Assembly (NCBI GenBank): GCA_030833685.1
Contig: JAURGS010000045.1
Span: forward strand, 1-13,403
Direction of reading: 5' to 3'
From: Rhodoferax sp.
Lineage (GTDB): Bacteria > Pseudomonadota > Gammaproteobacteria > Burkholderiales > Burkholderiaceae_C
Length of the DNA: 13,403 bases
Shown here: piece by piece, positions 6,893-12,811 of the stretch
How the letters are laid out: the number at the start of each line of letters is the position of its first letter
Numbering within the stretch: the first letter of the stretch is position 1
Position numbers and translations under genes: made by a program
Notes under the pieces: model-generated
Told to the model about the DNA's origin: nothing
Databases searched by the model: none
Seen by the model: the letters and a program-made list of their open reading frames with translations, nothing else

Positions 6893-7894
6893 TCAGTAAT
6901 ACTTGACCGGCGCAGGCGATGGTCGCAAATTCACAACCAACCTGCCCCGAACCTGAGACGCCATTAAGCGATGCGCCGCATCCAGCGCCTGCTCCAGCGT
7001 GATGTCCTCAATCATCTTTCCAAGCATGGCAGGATCCAGGTCACGAGCCAGACGATCCCAAGCGCGCTGCCGTTTCGCCATGGGAGCCATCACCGAGTCG
7101 ACGCCTATCAAACTCACACCCCGCAAAATAAACGGCATCACAGACGTCTGCAGGTCCATGCCTTGGGCCAGGCCACACGCAGCGACCACGCCACCGTAGC
7201 GGGTCTGTGCCAGCGCGTTGGCCAGCGTATGCGAACCCACGGCATCGACGACACCCGCCCAGCGTTCTTTTTGGAACAGTTTGCCCGGCTCGCTCATGGC
7301 AGCACGCTCAATCACCGCGGCCGCACCCAGCGATCGCAGATACGCTTCCTCTTGGGGTTTTCCAGTCACTGCAACAACGGTGTAACCCAATTTGCTGAGC
7401 AAGGCCACCGCCACGCTTCCCACGCCACCCGTGGCCCCCGTGACCAGGATTTCGCCCGACTTAGGCTGCACCCCGTGGTCTTCCAGCGCCAACACGCACA
7501 ACATGGCTGTGTAGCCGGCGGTACCGATGCCCATGGCCAGATGCGCAGTCAAGCCCTTGGGCAGGCGAACCAGCCAGTCACCTTGCAGGCGTACTTTCTC
7601 AGCCAGGCAGCCCCAACGGGTTTCTCCCAGACCCCACCCGTTGTGCACCACCACATCACCCACTTTCCAAGACGGGTGACTCGATTCAACCACCCTGCCC
7701 ACACCGTCAATACCAGCCACCATCGGCCAGGTCCGAACGACTGGGCTTTTATTGGTCAAGGCCAGCGCATCTTTGTAATTGAGGGTGGAGTAATCCAGAG
7801 CGACGGTTACGTCCCCCGCAGGCATGTCGGCTTCATCAACCTGCGACACCTGGGCCTTGAAGCCGCCATCATTGGTGAGTAACAACGCTTTCAC
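6893..7894 (-). CDS. MDR-family oxidoreductase, acrylyl-CoA reductase AcuI/YhdH type
   Basis: 333 residues of the medium-chain dehydrogenase/reductase superfamily, zinc-independent quinone-oxidoreductase-like branch. The YhdH/AcuI type is suggested by DYSTLNYKDALA near the N-terminus, GIDGVGRV, the VVHNGWGLGE block and the NADPH-binding VTGATGGVG (about 151-159). Characterised AcuI enzymes reduce acryloyl-CoA to propionyl-CoA with NADPH; whether this protein does so is not shown. The start is the GTG at 7892-7894: the Shine-Dalgarno AGGAG sits 7 bases upstream and the protein then begins MKALLLTND as in the family. An in-frame TTG five codons upstream would overlap that site. It leads a two-gene unit with the isochorismatase-fold gene. 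The in-frame TGA comes right after KYY. Confidence 0.9.
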   Translation of the reverse strand: MKALLLTNDGGFKAQVSQVDEADMPAGDVTVALDYSTLNYKDALALTNKSPVVRTWPMVAGIDGVGRVVESSHPSWKVGDVVVHNGWGLGETRWGCLAEKVRLQGDWLVRLPKGLTAHLAMGIGTAGYTAMLCVLALEDHGVQPKSGEILVTGATGGVGSVAVALLSKLGYTVVAVTGKPQEEAYLRSLGAAAVIERAAMSEPGKLFQKERWAGVVDAVGSHTLANALAQTRYGGVVAACGLAQGMDLQTSVMPFILRGVSLIGVDSVMAPMAKRQRAWDRLARDLDPAMLGKMIEDITLEQALDAAHRLMASQVRGRLVVNLRPSPAPVKYY

Positions 7895-7901
7895 AAATAA
7901 A

Positions 7902-7906
7902 CTCCT
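7902..7906 (-). promoter_or_regulatory. Shine-Dalgarno AGGAG that decides the GTG start of the oxidoreductase
   Basis: AGGAG on the minus strand with a 7-base spacer to the GTG at 7892-7894. This is ideal spacing and rules out the upstream in-frame TTG (7907-7909), which lies before the site. Confidence 0.8.
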
Positions 7907-7909
7907 CAA

Positions 7910-8124
7910 GACAAATTGCCAAACGCGCTGGCACCAAACTCTGGCTTGATCAGCACTTGACGCCCGGGCCCTCGGTCAGCCCCCTGGCTCAGACCATAGG
8001 CACACCGGACTCATTGTGGCATTGAACACCTCGGGCCCGGCCACCAGCACGCTGCTCGCTTGGCTGCGCGGCAAGTACCCGTTCAAGCCGGTGTTGGGCC
8101 ACAGAATAGGCCACGGTACATCGC
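7910..8124. other. Unassigned intergenic DNA upstream of rpsU
   Basis: About 215 bases between the oxidoreductase Shine-Dalgarno and the rpsU -10 box. They should contain the oxidoreductase promoter on the minus strand, but I find no convincing -35/-10 pair. A plus-strand frame is open from 7950 to a stop at 8128-8130 without an ATG, and a 63-codon minus frame covers 7976-8167; neither translation is recognisable and neither has a ribosome binding site. An 8-base inverted repeat, CCGGGCCC (7964-7971) and GGGCCCGG (8033-8040), lies inside. No tRNA or small RNA gene is evident. Confidence 0.4.
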
Positions 8125-8130
8125 TATAAT
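8125..8130 (+). promoter_or_regulatory. rpsU promoter, consensus -10 TATAAT
   Basis: A perfect TATAAT preceded by TCGC and followed by a GC-containing discriminator (GCTGG). The -35 region at 16-18 bases upstream (around 8101-8108) does not match TTGACA, so the promoter may depend on the -10, partly extended, or an activator. Transcription would start near 8137 and give a leader of about 119 bases before the rpsU ATG. Confidence 0.6.
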
Positions 8131-8136
8131 GCTGGT

Positions 8137-8255
8137 TTTTTCCGGCAATGTCTCGCTGCCGGTTCACTCTTTCAAGCGAGACGATTCGCGGTGCTGACAG
8201 ACTCTGGTCCGATCTTACAGAGCTTCAGTACGCACAATTTGGATAAGCCGAACTA
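8137..8255 (+). promoter_or_regulatory. Structured rpsU mRNA leader with interlocking stems
   Basis: Predicted 5' untranslated region of rpsU. Stem 1: CCGGCA (8142-8147) with TGCCGG (8157-8162). Stem 2: GTCTCGCT (8150-8157) with AGCGAGAC (8175-8182). Each stem has one arm in the loop of the other, so they form an H-type pseudoknot (6 + 7 pairs, sharing base 8157) or are mutually exclusive. A third hairpin is CTCTG (8202-8206) with CAGAG (8218-8222). The bases before the ATG hold only GGATAAG (8241-8247), a poor and distant Shine-Dalgarno. The pairing is read directly; a regulatory role is inferred. Confidence 0.45.
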
Positions 8256-8468
8256 ATGACAACCATTCGTGTTAAGGAAAACGAGCCTTTTGACGTCGCG
8301 CTGCGTCGCTTCAAGCGGACCATCGAAAAACTCGGGCTGTTGACCGACCTGCGTGCACGTGAGTTTTACGAGAAGCCTACCGCAGAGCGTAAGCGTAAAA
8401 AAGCGGCGGCGGTCAAGCGCAACTACAAGCGCATCCGCGCCATGCAGTTGCCCAAAAAGCTGTACTGA
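8256..8468 (+). CDS. rpsU: 30S ribosomal protein bS21
   Basis: 70 residues, strongly basic, the usual size for bS21. It starts MTTIRVKENEPFDVALRRFKR, contains the EFYEKPTAERKRKK helix-turn region and ends in a basic tail (RNYKRIRAMQLPKKLY). bS21 sits on the platform of the small subunit near the anti-Shine-Dalgarno sequence and takes part in initiation. The ATG is unambiguous because the family N-terminus begins here. The gene has its own TATAAT box and a structured leader, and is followed at once by an intrinsic terminator, then yqeY. The E. coli partners dnaG and rpoD are not within the window. The lack of a strong Shine-Dalgarno is worth noting for a highly expressed ribosomal gene. Confidence 0.98.
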   Translation: MTTIRVKENEPFDVALRRFKRTIEKLGLLTDLRAREFYEKPTAERKRKKAAAVKRNYKRIRAMQLPKKLY

Positions 8469-8504
8469 CTTTTGAGCCGGGTCACCCGAAGGCCCGACCC
8501 ACCC

Positions 8505-8538
8505 AAGCTCGCCGAGATCGCTCTGGCGGGCTTTTTTT
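8505..8538 (+). terminator. Intrinsic terminator after rpsU
   Basis: AAGCTCGCC (8505-8513) pairs with GGCGGGCTT (8525-8533), nine pairs including one G-T, around an 11-base loop, and is followed by a run of seven T (8532-8538). This is a standard rho-independent terminator between rpsU and yqeY. A weaker upstream hairpin, GGGTC (8479-8483) with GACCC (8496-8500), precedes it. Partial read-through into yqeY is possible, because no separate promoter for yqeY is obvious. Confidence 0.85.
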
Positions 8539-8600
8539 GTTGGCGAAGACCCCATGCTTGGCTTGTCGACGCCATCTTTTGATAGACAGGAGCGAGAACC

Positions 8601-9047
8601 ATGTCGCTGAAAGATCAAATCACCGATGACATGAAAAATGCCATGCGGGCCAAACAGGCTGATCGTCTGGGCACGATCCGCTTGTTACTGGCCGCCATCA
8701 AGCAAAAAGAAGTTGATGATCGGATATCTCTTGACGACGCCGGGGTCATCTCGATCATCGATAAATTAATCAAGCAGCGCAAAGACGCGGTTGACGCCTA
8801 CATGAAAGCGCAAAGAACCGACCTGGCCGACAAAGAAAGCGCGGAGATACAAGTTCTCAACGCTTATTTGCCGCAACGCCTGAGCAATGAGGAAATCATT
8901 GCCGCCGTCCAAGCCATCGTTGCCTCCTTGGGCGCCAAAGGCCCTGGCGACATGGGCAAAGTCATGGGCGCAGTCAAAACCCAACTCGCGGGCAAGGCTG
9001 ACATGGCACTGGTATCCCAAGCCGTGAAATCAGCCCTCAGCAGTTAA
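8601..9047 (+). CDS. yqeY: GatB/YqeY domain protein
   Basis: 148 residues, normal for stand-alone YqeY proteins. The fold matches the C-terminal tail domain of GatB, the amidotransferase subunit that helps recognise misacylated tRNA; the role of free-standing YqeY is not firmly established. Family features: MSLKDQITDDMKNAMRAK at the start, RLGTIRLLLAAIKQKEVD, then IIDKLIKQRKDAVDAY (about 51-67), LNAYLPQRLS (about 92-101) and the C-terminal DMGKVMGAVKTQLAGKADM block. AGGAG at 8588-8592 sits 8 bases before the ATG, an excellent ribosome binding site. The linkage to rpsU is common in bacteria and points to translation. A bidirectional terminator follows. Confidence 0.94.
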   Translation: MSLKDQITDDMKNAMRAKQADRLGTIRLLLAAIKQKEVDDRISLDDAGVISIIDKLIKQRKDAVDAYMKAQRTDLADKESAEIQVLNAYLPQRLSNEEIIAAVQAIVASLGAKGPGDMGKVMGAVKTQLAGKADMALVSQAVKSALSS

Positions 9048-9060
9048 GCACCGCTGCCAC

Positions 9061-9090
9061 AAAAAAACGGGCCTTGAGGCCTGTTTTTTA
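9061..9090. terminator. Bidirectional intrinsic terminator between yqeY and ettA
   Basis: ACGGGCC (9067-9073) pairs with GGCCTGT (9078-9084), with one G-T pair and a TTGA loop. Seven A's (9061-9067) lie on the left and six T's (9084-9089) on the right, so both strands give a GC stem followed by a T-run. It serves the convergent genes yqeY (plus) and ettA (minus). The ettA TAA (9088-9090) lies in its edge. Confidence 0.88.
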
Positions 9091-10749
9091 TTTCAGCGCC
9101 TTGAAACGCACCCGGTGGGGCTTTGCGCCCTCCTCGCCCAGGCGTTTCTTCTTGTCGGCCTCGTACTCCTGGTAGTTGCCACTGTAGAACACCCATTGGC
9201 TGTCTCCTTCACACGCCAAGATGTGGGTGGCAATACGGTCCAGGAACCAGCGGTCATGGCTGATCACCATCACTGAACCCGCAAATTCCAGCAGCGCATC
9301 TTCCAGCGCACGCAGCGTCTCCACGTCCAGGTCGTTCGAAGGCTCGTCCAGCATCAAGACATTGGCGCCAGCGCTCAAGGTCTTGGCCAGATGCAGTCGG
9401 CCTCGTTCACCGCCTGAGAGCATGCCCACGCGCTTTTGCTGGTCGCCACCATTGAAATTGAAGCGGCCGCAGTAAGCCCGGCTGGGCATGGTGAACTTGC
9501 CAATCGTGAGCATGTCCAGGCCGCCTGAAATATCTTCCCAGACAGTCTTGTCGTTTTCAAGGTCTTCGCGGCTTTGGTCGACAAAAGCCATCTTCACGGT
9601 AGAGCCAATCGAGACCTCACCGCTGTCGGGCTTTTGCTGGCCTGAAATCATGCGAAACAAAGTCGACTTGCCCGCACCATTGGGGCCGATGATGCCCACA
9701 ATCGCGCCAGCAGGAACCTGAAAACTCAGGTTATCGATAAGCATCCGATCACCAAAGGACTTGCTGACGTTCTTGAACTCGATAACATCGTTGCCCAGGC
9801 GCTCCGCAACGGGAATGAAAATTTCGTTGGTCTCATTGCGCTTTTGGTACTCGTGATCGGACAGTTCTTCAAACCGCGCTAGCCTGGCCTTGCTCTTGGC
9901 CTGCCGCGCTTTAGGGTTTTGCCGAGCCCACTCCAACTCTTTCTTCAAGGCCTTGGCACGCGACTCTTCCCCTTTTTGCTCTTGCTCCAAACGGGTCTTT
10001 TTCTGCTCCATCCAGGAGCTGTAATTGCCTTTGTAAGGAATGCCTGCACCCCGGTCGAGCTCCAAAATCCATTCGGCCGCGTTGTCCAGGAAGTAGCGGT
10101 CGTGAGTGATAGCCACCACCGTGCCGGGGAATCGATGCAGAAACTGCTCCAGCCAGTCCACGCTTTCCGCATCCAGATGGTTGGTCGGCTCATCGAGCAG
10201 CAGCATGTCGGGCTTTGACAGCAGCAAACGGCACAGCGCCACGCGCCGCTTTTCGCCGCCCGACAAAACACCGATGACAGCATCCCAGGGCGGCAGCCTG
10301 AGTGCATCGGCGGCGATTTCTAACTGGTGCTCGGAGTCGGTTCCTGCCGTGGCGATGATGGCTTCGAGCTCTGCCTGCTCAGCTGCAAGCGCATCAAAGT
10401 CCGCATCCTCTTCTCCGTAGGCCACGTAGACCTCCTCCAGCCGAGCGCGGGCAGCCATCACTTTGCCCATCGCGCCCTCCACACATTCCCGCACCGTCTG
10501 GGCCGCGTCCAGCTGAGGCTCCTGCGGGAGGTAGCCAATGTTCAGACCCGGCATGGGGATGGCTTCGCCTTCAATCTCTTTGTCTAGCCCCGCCATGATT
10601 TTGAGCAGCGTGGACTTGCCCGACCCATTGGTCCCGAGCACGCCGATCTTGGCTCCAGGGAAGAAGCTCAAGGAAATATCTTTAAGAATGTGACGCTTCG
10701 GTGGCACGATCTTGCCAACCCGATTCATCGAAAACACGTATTGCGCCAT
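9088..10749 (-). CDS. ettA: Energy-dependent translational throttle protein EttA (ABC-F)
   Basis: 553 residues, close to E. coli EttA (555). EttA is a soluble ABC-F ATPase that binds the ribosomal E site and gates entry into elongation according to ATP/ADP. Domain 1: Walker A GTNGSGKS (39-46), signature LSGGE (162-166), Walker B with catalytic Glu187 (LLLDEPTNHLD). Domain 2: GPNGAGKST (355-363), signature LSGGE (444-448), LMLDEPSNDLD with Glu469. The EttA-type arm insertion is about 90-150 and the charged P-site tRNA interaction linker about 240-315. There are no membrane segments. Start: the ATG at 10747-10749, giving the family MAQYVFSMNRV; an upstream TTG adds nine unconserved residues. 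DEPSN instead of DEPTN in domain 2 is a mild variant. It is transcribed away from rhlE. Confidence 0.96.
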   Translation of the reverse strand: MAQYVFSMNRVGKIVPPKRHILKDISLSFFPGAKIGVLGTNGSGKSTLLKIMAGLDKEIEGEAIPMPGLNIGYLPQEPQLDAAQTVRECVEGAMGKVMAARARLEEVYVAYGEEDADFDALAAEQAELEAIIATAGTDSEHQLEIAADALRLPPWDAVIGVLSGGEKRRVALCRLLLSKPDMLLLDEPTNHLDAESVDWLEQFLHRFPGTVVAITHDRYFLDNAAEWILELDRGAGIPYKGNYSSWMEQKKTRLEQEQKGEESRAKALKKELEWARQNPKARQAKSKARLARFEELSDHEYQKRNETNEIFIPVAERLGNDVIEFKNVSKSFGDRMLIDNLSFQVPAGAIVGIIGPNGAGKSTLFRMISGQQKPDSGEVSIGSTVKMAFVDQSREDLENDKTVWEDISGGLDMLTIGKFTMPSRAYCGRFNFNGGDQQKRVGMLSGGERGRLHLAKTLSAGANVLMLDEPSNDLDVETLRALEDALLEFAGSVMVISHDRWFLDRIATHILACEGDSQWVFYSGNYQEYEADKKKRLGEEGAKPHRVRFKALK

Positions 10750-10807
10750 GGTGCAGACCTGAGGTCGATTAAACAAAGACGCTCATTATCAATGCTCAGG
10801 TTGTCAA

Positions 10808-10835
10808 GGCACACGTCGCAAGGTCAGCGTGTGCC
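10808..10835. repeat. Perfect 8-base inverted repeat upstream of ettA
   Basis: GGCACACG (10808-10815) and CGTGTGCC (10828-10835) are perfect complements separated by 12 bases. The site is 58 bases upstream of the ettA ATG and about 80 bases before the proposed rhlE start of transcription. On the minus strand a TTGACA hexamer (10807-10802) directly adjoins it and GATAAT lies at 10790-10785, but the spacing is only 11 bases, so this is not a normal promoter pair. It could be an operator or an RNA hairpin in the ettA leader. Confidence 0.4.
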
Positions 10836-10893
10836 AAGCGGCATGGATTGGCTGGTGGCAAAGCGCAAAAGAGCGCAATCACGCAACTCACGT

Positions 10894-10923
10894 TTAGCAG
10901 AGCCTGTCGTTTCGTGCGACAAT
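10894..10923 (+). promoter_or_regulatory. Candidate rhlE promoter
   Basis: TTAGCA (10894-10899) and GACAAT (10918-10923), each 4 of 6 matches to consensus, with an 18-base spacer. It would start transcription near 10930, right at the first of three tandem hairpins. A short TGTCG/CGACA repeat (10905-10921) overlaps it. The call is moderate to weak and rests on position as much as on sequence. Confidence 0.35.
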
Positions 10924-10931
10924 AGCCACAC

Positions 10932-10996
10932 TTTCGGACGATCAGTTTTCCGAAATTGCGGCAAGCAGCCGCTGGCTTTTTGCAACGCAAAAAGCC
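10932..10996 (+). promoter_or_regulatory. Three tandem stem-loops in the rhlE leader
   Basis: Three perfect inverted repeats follow each other almost without gaps. A: TTTCGG (10932-10937) with CCGAAA (10950-10955). B: GCGGC (10958-10962) with GCCGC (10968-10972). C: GGCTTTTTGC (10974-10983) with GCAAAAAGCC (10987-10996), ten pairs around an AAC loop. Hairpin B followed by the five T's of C resembles an intrinsic terminator, whereas C would hide those T's in a stem. They lie about 90 bases upstream of the rhlE ATG. The structure is seen; its function as a leader control element is inferred. Confidence 0.45.
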
Positions 10997-11062
10997 CTTA
11001 CCGTAATCTCATCCGGCCCTGACTGAACCACTGCTGAACGCGGCTGGTAGCTTGATGTTGCT

Positions 11063-11078
11063 GCACCCATCGCGGTGC
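11063..11078 (+). other. Small hairpin just before the rhlE start codon
   Basis: GCACC (11063-11067) pairs with GGTGC (11074-11078) around a six-base loop, ending 6 bases before the ATG at 11085. It occupies the place where a Shine-Dalgarno would be, and no purine-rich site is visible. It could hinder ribosome access, or the gene may initiate at the ATG at 11055, ten codons upstream, which also lacks a clear site. Confidence 0.35.
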
Positions 11079-11084
11079 CTTTCT

Positions 11085-12785
11085 ATGAAATTTGAAGAAC
11101 TCCAATTGGCGAGCGCCATCGTGCAGGCTGTGCAGGAACAGGGCTATTTAACGCCTACCCCAATTCAGGCACAGACCATCCCGCTCATCCTCGAGGGCAA
11201 CGACGTGCTCGGTGGCGCGCAAACCGGAACTGGCAAGACCGCCGCTTTTGTGCTGCCGATGTTGCACCGGCTATTGCAAAGTGGCAAAGCCAGCACGGCA
11301 ACCGGCAGTCGGCCGATTCGCTCGCTGGTGCTCACACCGACGCGGGAGCTTGCAGCGCAGGTTGAGGAATCGGTACGTATCTATGGTCAGCACACGAATT
11401 TGAAATCGTGCGTGGTTTTTGGTGGTGTGGGCATGAACCCGCAAATCAGCCAACTTCAGAAGGGTGTCGACATTCTGGTGGCCACACCCGGTCGGCTGCT
11501 GGACCTTCGCGAGCAAGGCATGCTCAACTTGGGCCAGGTCGAAATTTTTGTGCTCGACGAAGCCGACCGTATGCTGGACATGGGCTTTATTCATGACGTG
11601 CGAAAAGTCATGGCAGCGCTCCCCAAAGAGCGGCAAAGCCTGCTGTTTTCAGCCACCTTTAGCCAGGAGATTCGAGACCTTGCCGCTGGCATCCTGAAGA
11701 ATCCCAAGTACGTTCAAGTCACGCCCCCTAACAGCACGGTGCAGCGCATCAGCCAGTTGATTCACCCAGTCGGGCGCAATAAGAAAAAAGCGCTTTTGGC
11801 GCACATCATCAATGAGCACAACTGGAGCCAAGTCTTGGTTTTCACCCGGACAAAATTTGGCGCCAACCATGTCGCTGACTTCCTAATCAAGAATGGAATT
11901 TCAGCCATGGCCTTGCACGGCAACAAGAGTCAAACCGCGCGAACCCAGGCGCTGGCAGGATTTAAGAGTGGCGATATTCGTGCCCTGGTAGCCACAGACA
12001 TCGCGGCCCGCGGACTCGACATTGACGATCTGCCGCATGTGGTCAACTACGAGGTGCCTAACATCTGTGAGGACTACGTGCATCGCATTGGTCGCACTGG
12101 TCGCGCCGGTGCGGAAGGGCAAGCCGTTAGCTTGGTTTGCCTGGACGAAGAGGGTTTCATGCAAGCGATTGAACGCTTCACCCGTCAGGAAATTCCCGTC
12201 AAAATCTACCCCGAGTTCATGCCCGAACCGGGCGAGGCGGCTGAACCCATCGCCATGGGTCGCCAGACCCTGTGGGGTGGCGCGGGCAAACCGCCCAGTC
12301 GTGAAGTGATGGCAGCTGCCGCCAAGGCAGCGCGCAGCGAAATGATGGTCCGCATCCGGGAAAACCGCGGTGCCGCAAGGCCCGCCCAAGGCCGCCGCGG
12401 CCCGGCAGCAGAGGGCAAGGTTGGCGAACGGACAAGCCGGCGTAACGGATTCAATGAGGATCGCGCACAGGGAGGCCAACGTGAAGACCGCGCCGACCGA
12501 GCCGAGAGCCAACCGCGTAGCCATTTATCGGCTGCGGAGCAAGCCGTTCGTCAGCCAGGCCAACGCCATGGCTACCGAGGCGGCGCACGCCCCATGGGAG
12601 CCGCACCTGGCCGCAGCCCACGCGCAGACGGTCAGCCCGATCCCATGCGAACCAGCGTGGATATGATGTCCGAGCCGCGCCGACAAAGCTTCGGCGGTGG
12701 CGGTGGTAGCGGAAAAGACGCGCACGGCATGAATCGCAAACGATTTTCACGACCCTCGCGCCGTGGCCCGAACACTGGCCCTTGA
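11085..12785 (+). CDS. rhlE: DEAD-box ATP-dependent RNA helicase, RhlE type
   Basis: 566 residues. All core motifs are present: Q motif TPTPIQAQ (23-30), motif I AQTGTGKT (45-52), Ia PTRELAAQ (85-92), GG (113-114), TPGRL (134-138), II DEAD (158-161), III SAT (189-191), IV LVFTRTK (251-257), V TDIAARGLD (304-312) and VI HRIGRTGRAG (333-342). The helicase core ends near residue 375. A tail of about 190 residues follows, rich in Arg, Gly, Pro and Glu, with GGGGG near the end; it looks disordered and RNA-binding, as in RhlE proteins. RhlE helicases act in ribosome assembly and RNA turnover. I prefer the ATG at 11085 because MKFEELQLAS matches the family; an in-frame ATG at 11055 adds ten residues. 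The leader is unusually structured and no Shine-Dalgarno is visible. Confidence 0.93.
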   Translation: MKFEELQLASAIVQAVQEQGYLTPTPIQAQTIPLILEGNDVLGGAQTGTGKTAAFVLPMLHRLLQSGKASTATGSRPIRSLVLTPTRELAAQVEESVRIYGQHTNLKSCVVFGGVGMNPQISQLQKGVDILVATPGRLLDLREQGMLNLGQVEIFVLDEADRMLDMGFIHDVRKVMAALPKERQSLLFSATFSQEIRDLAAGILKNPKYVQVTPPNSTVQRISQLIHPVGRNKKKALLAHIINEHNWSQVLVFTRTKFGANHVADFLIKNGISAMALHGNKSQTARTQALAGFKSGDIRALVATDIAARGLDIDDLPHVVNYEVPNICEDYVHRIGRTGRAGAEGQAVSLVCLDEEGFMQAIERFTRQEIPVKIYPEFMPEPGEAAEPIAMGRQTLWGGAGKPPSREVMAAAAKAARSEMMVRIRENRGAARPAQGRRGPAAEGKVGERTSRRNGFNEDRAQGGQREDRADRAESQPRSHLSAAEQAVRQPGQRHGYRGGARPMGAAPGRSPRADGQPDPMRTSVDMMSEPRRQSFGGGGGSGKDAHGMNRKRFSRPSRRGPNTGP

Positions 12786-12810
12786 GACCTGTTTCTTCTG
12801 CGCAGGTTTG
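12786..12810. terminator. Possible weak terminator between rhlE and the hemerythrin gene
   Basis: The 26-base convergent gap contains GACCTG (12786-12791) and CAGGTT (12803-12808), six pairs including one G-T, with an 11-base loop and only three T's after it. It is weak as an intrinsic terminator for rhlE and has no T-run for the minus strand. Confidence 0.3.
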
Positions 12811-12811
12811 C

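Noticed and set aside
6971..7882. A 303-codon plus-strand open frame opposite the oxidoreductase gene
   Set aside because: It mirrors the minus-strand gene, its translation is His/Arg/Gln-rich without any family motif, and it has no ribosome binding site. GC-rich codon bias on the real strand produces such frames.
9945..10307. Alternative-frame open reading frames inside ettA
   Set aside because: Both strands show them, but the ettA frame is complete with all ABC-F motifs; the others are Ser/Arg/Trp-rich shadows.
11901..12524. A 207-codon minus-strand frame inside rhlE
   Set aside because: Fully antisense to the helicase core and the start of its tail; no motif and no start signals.
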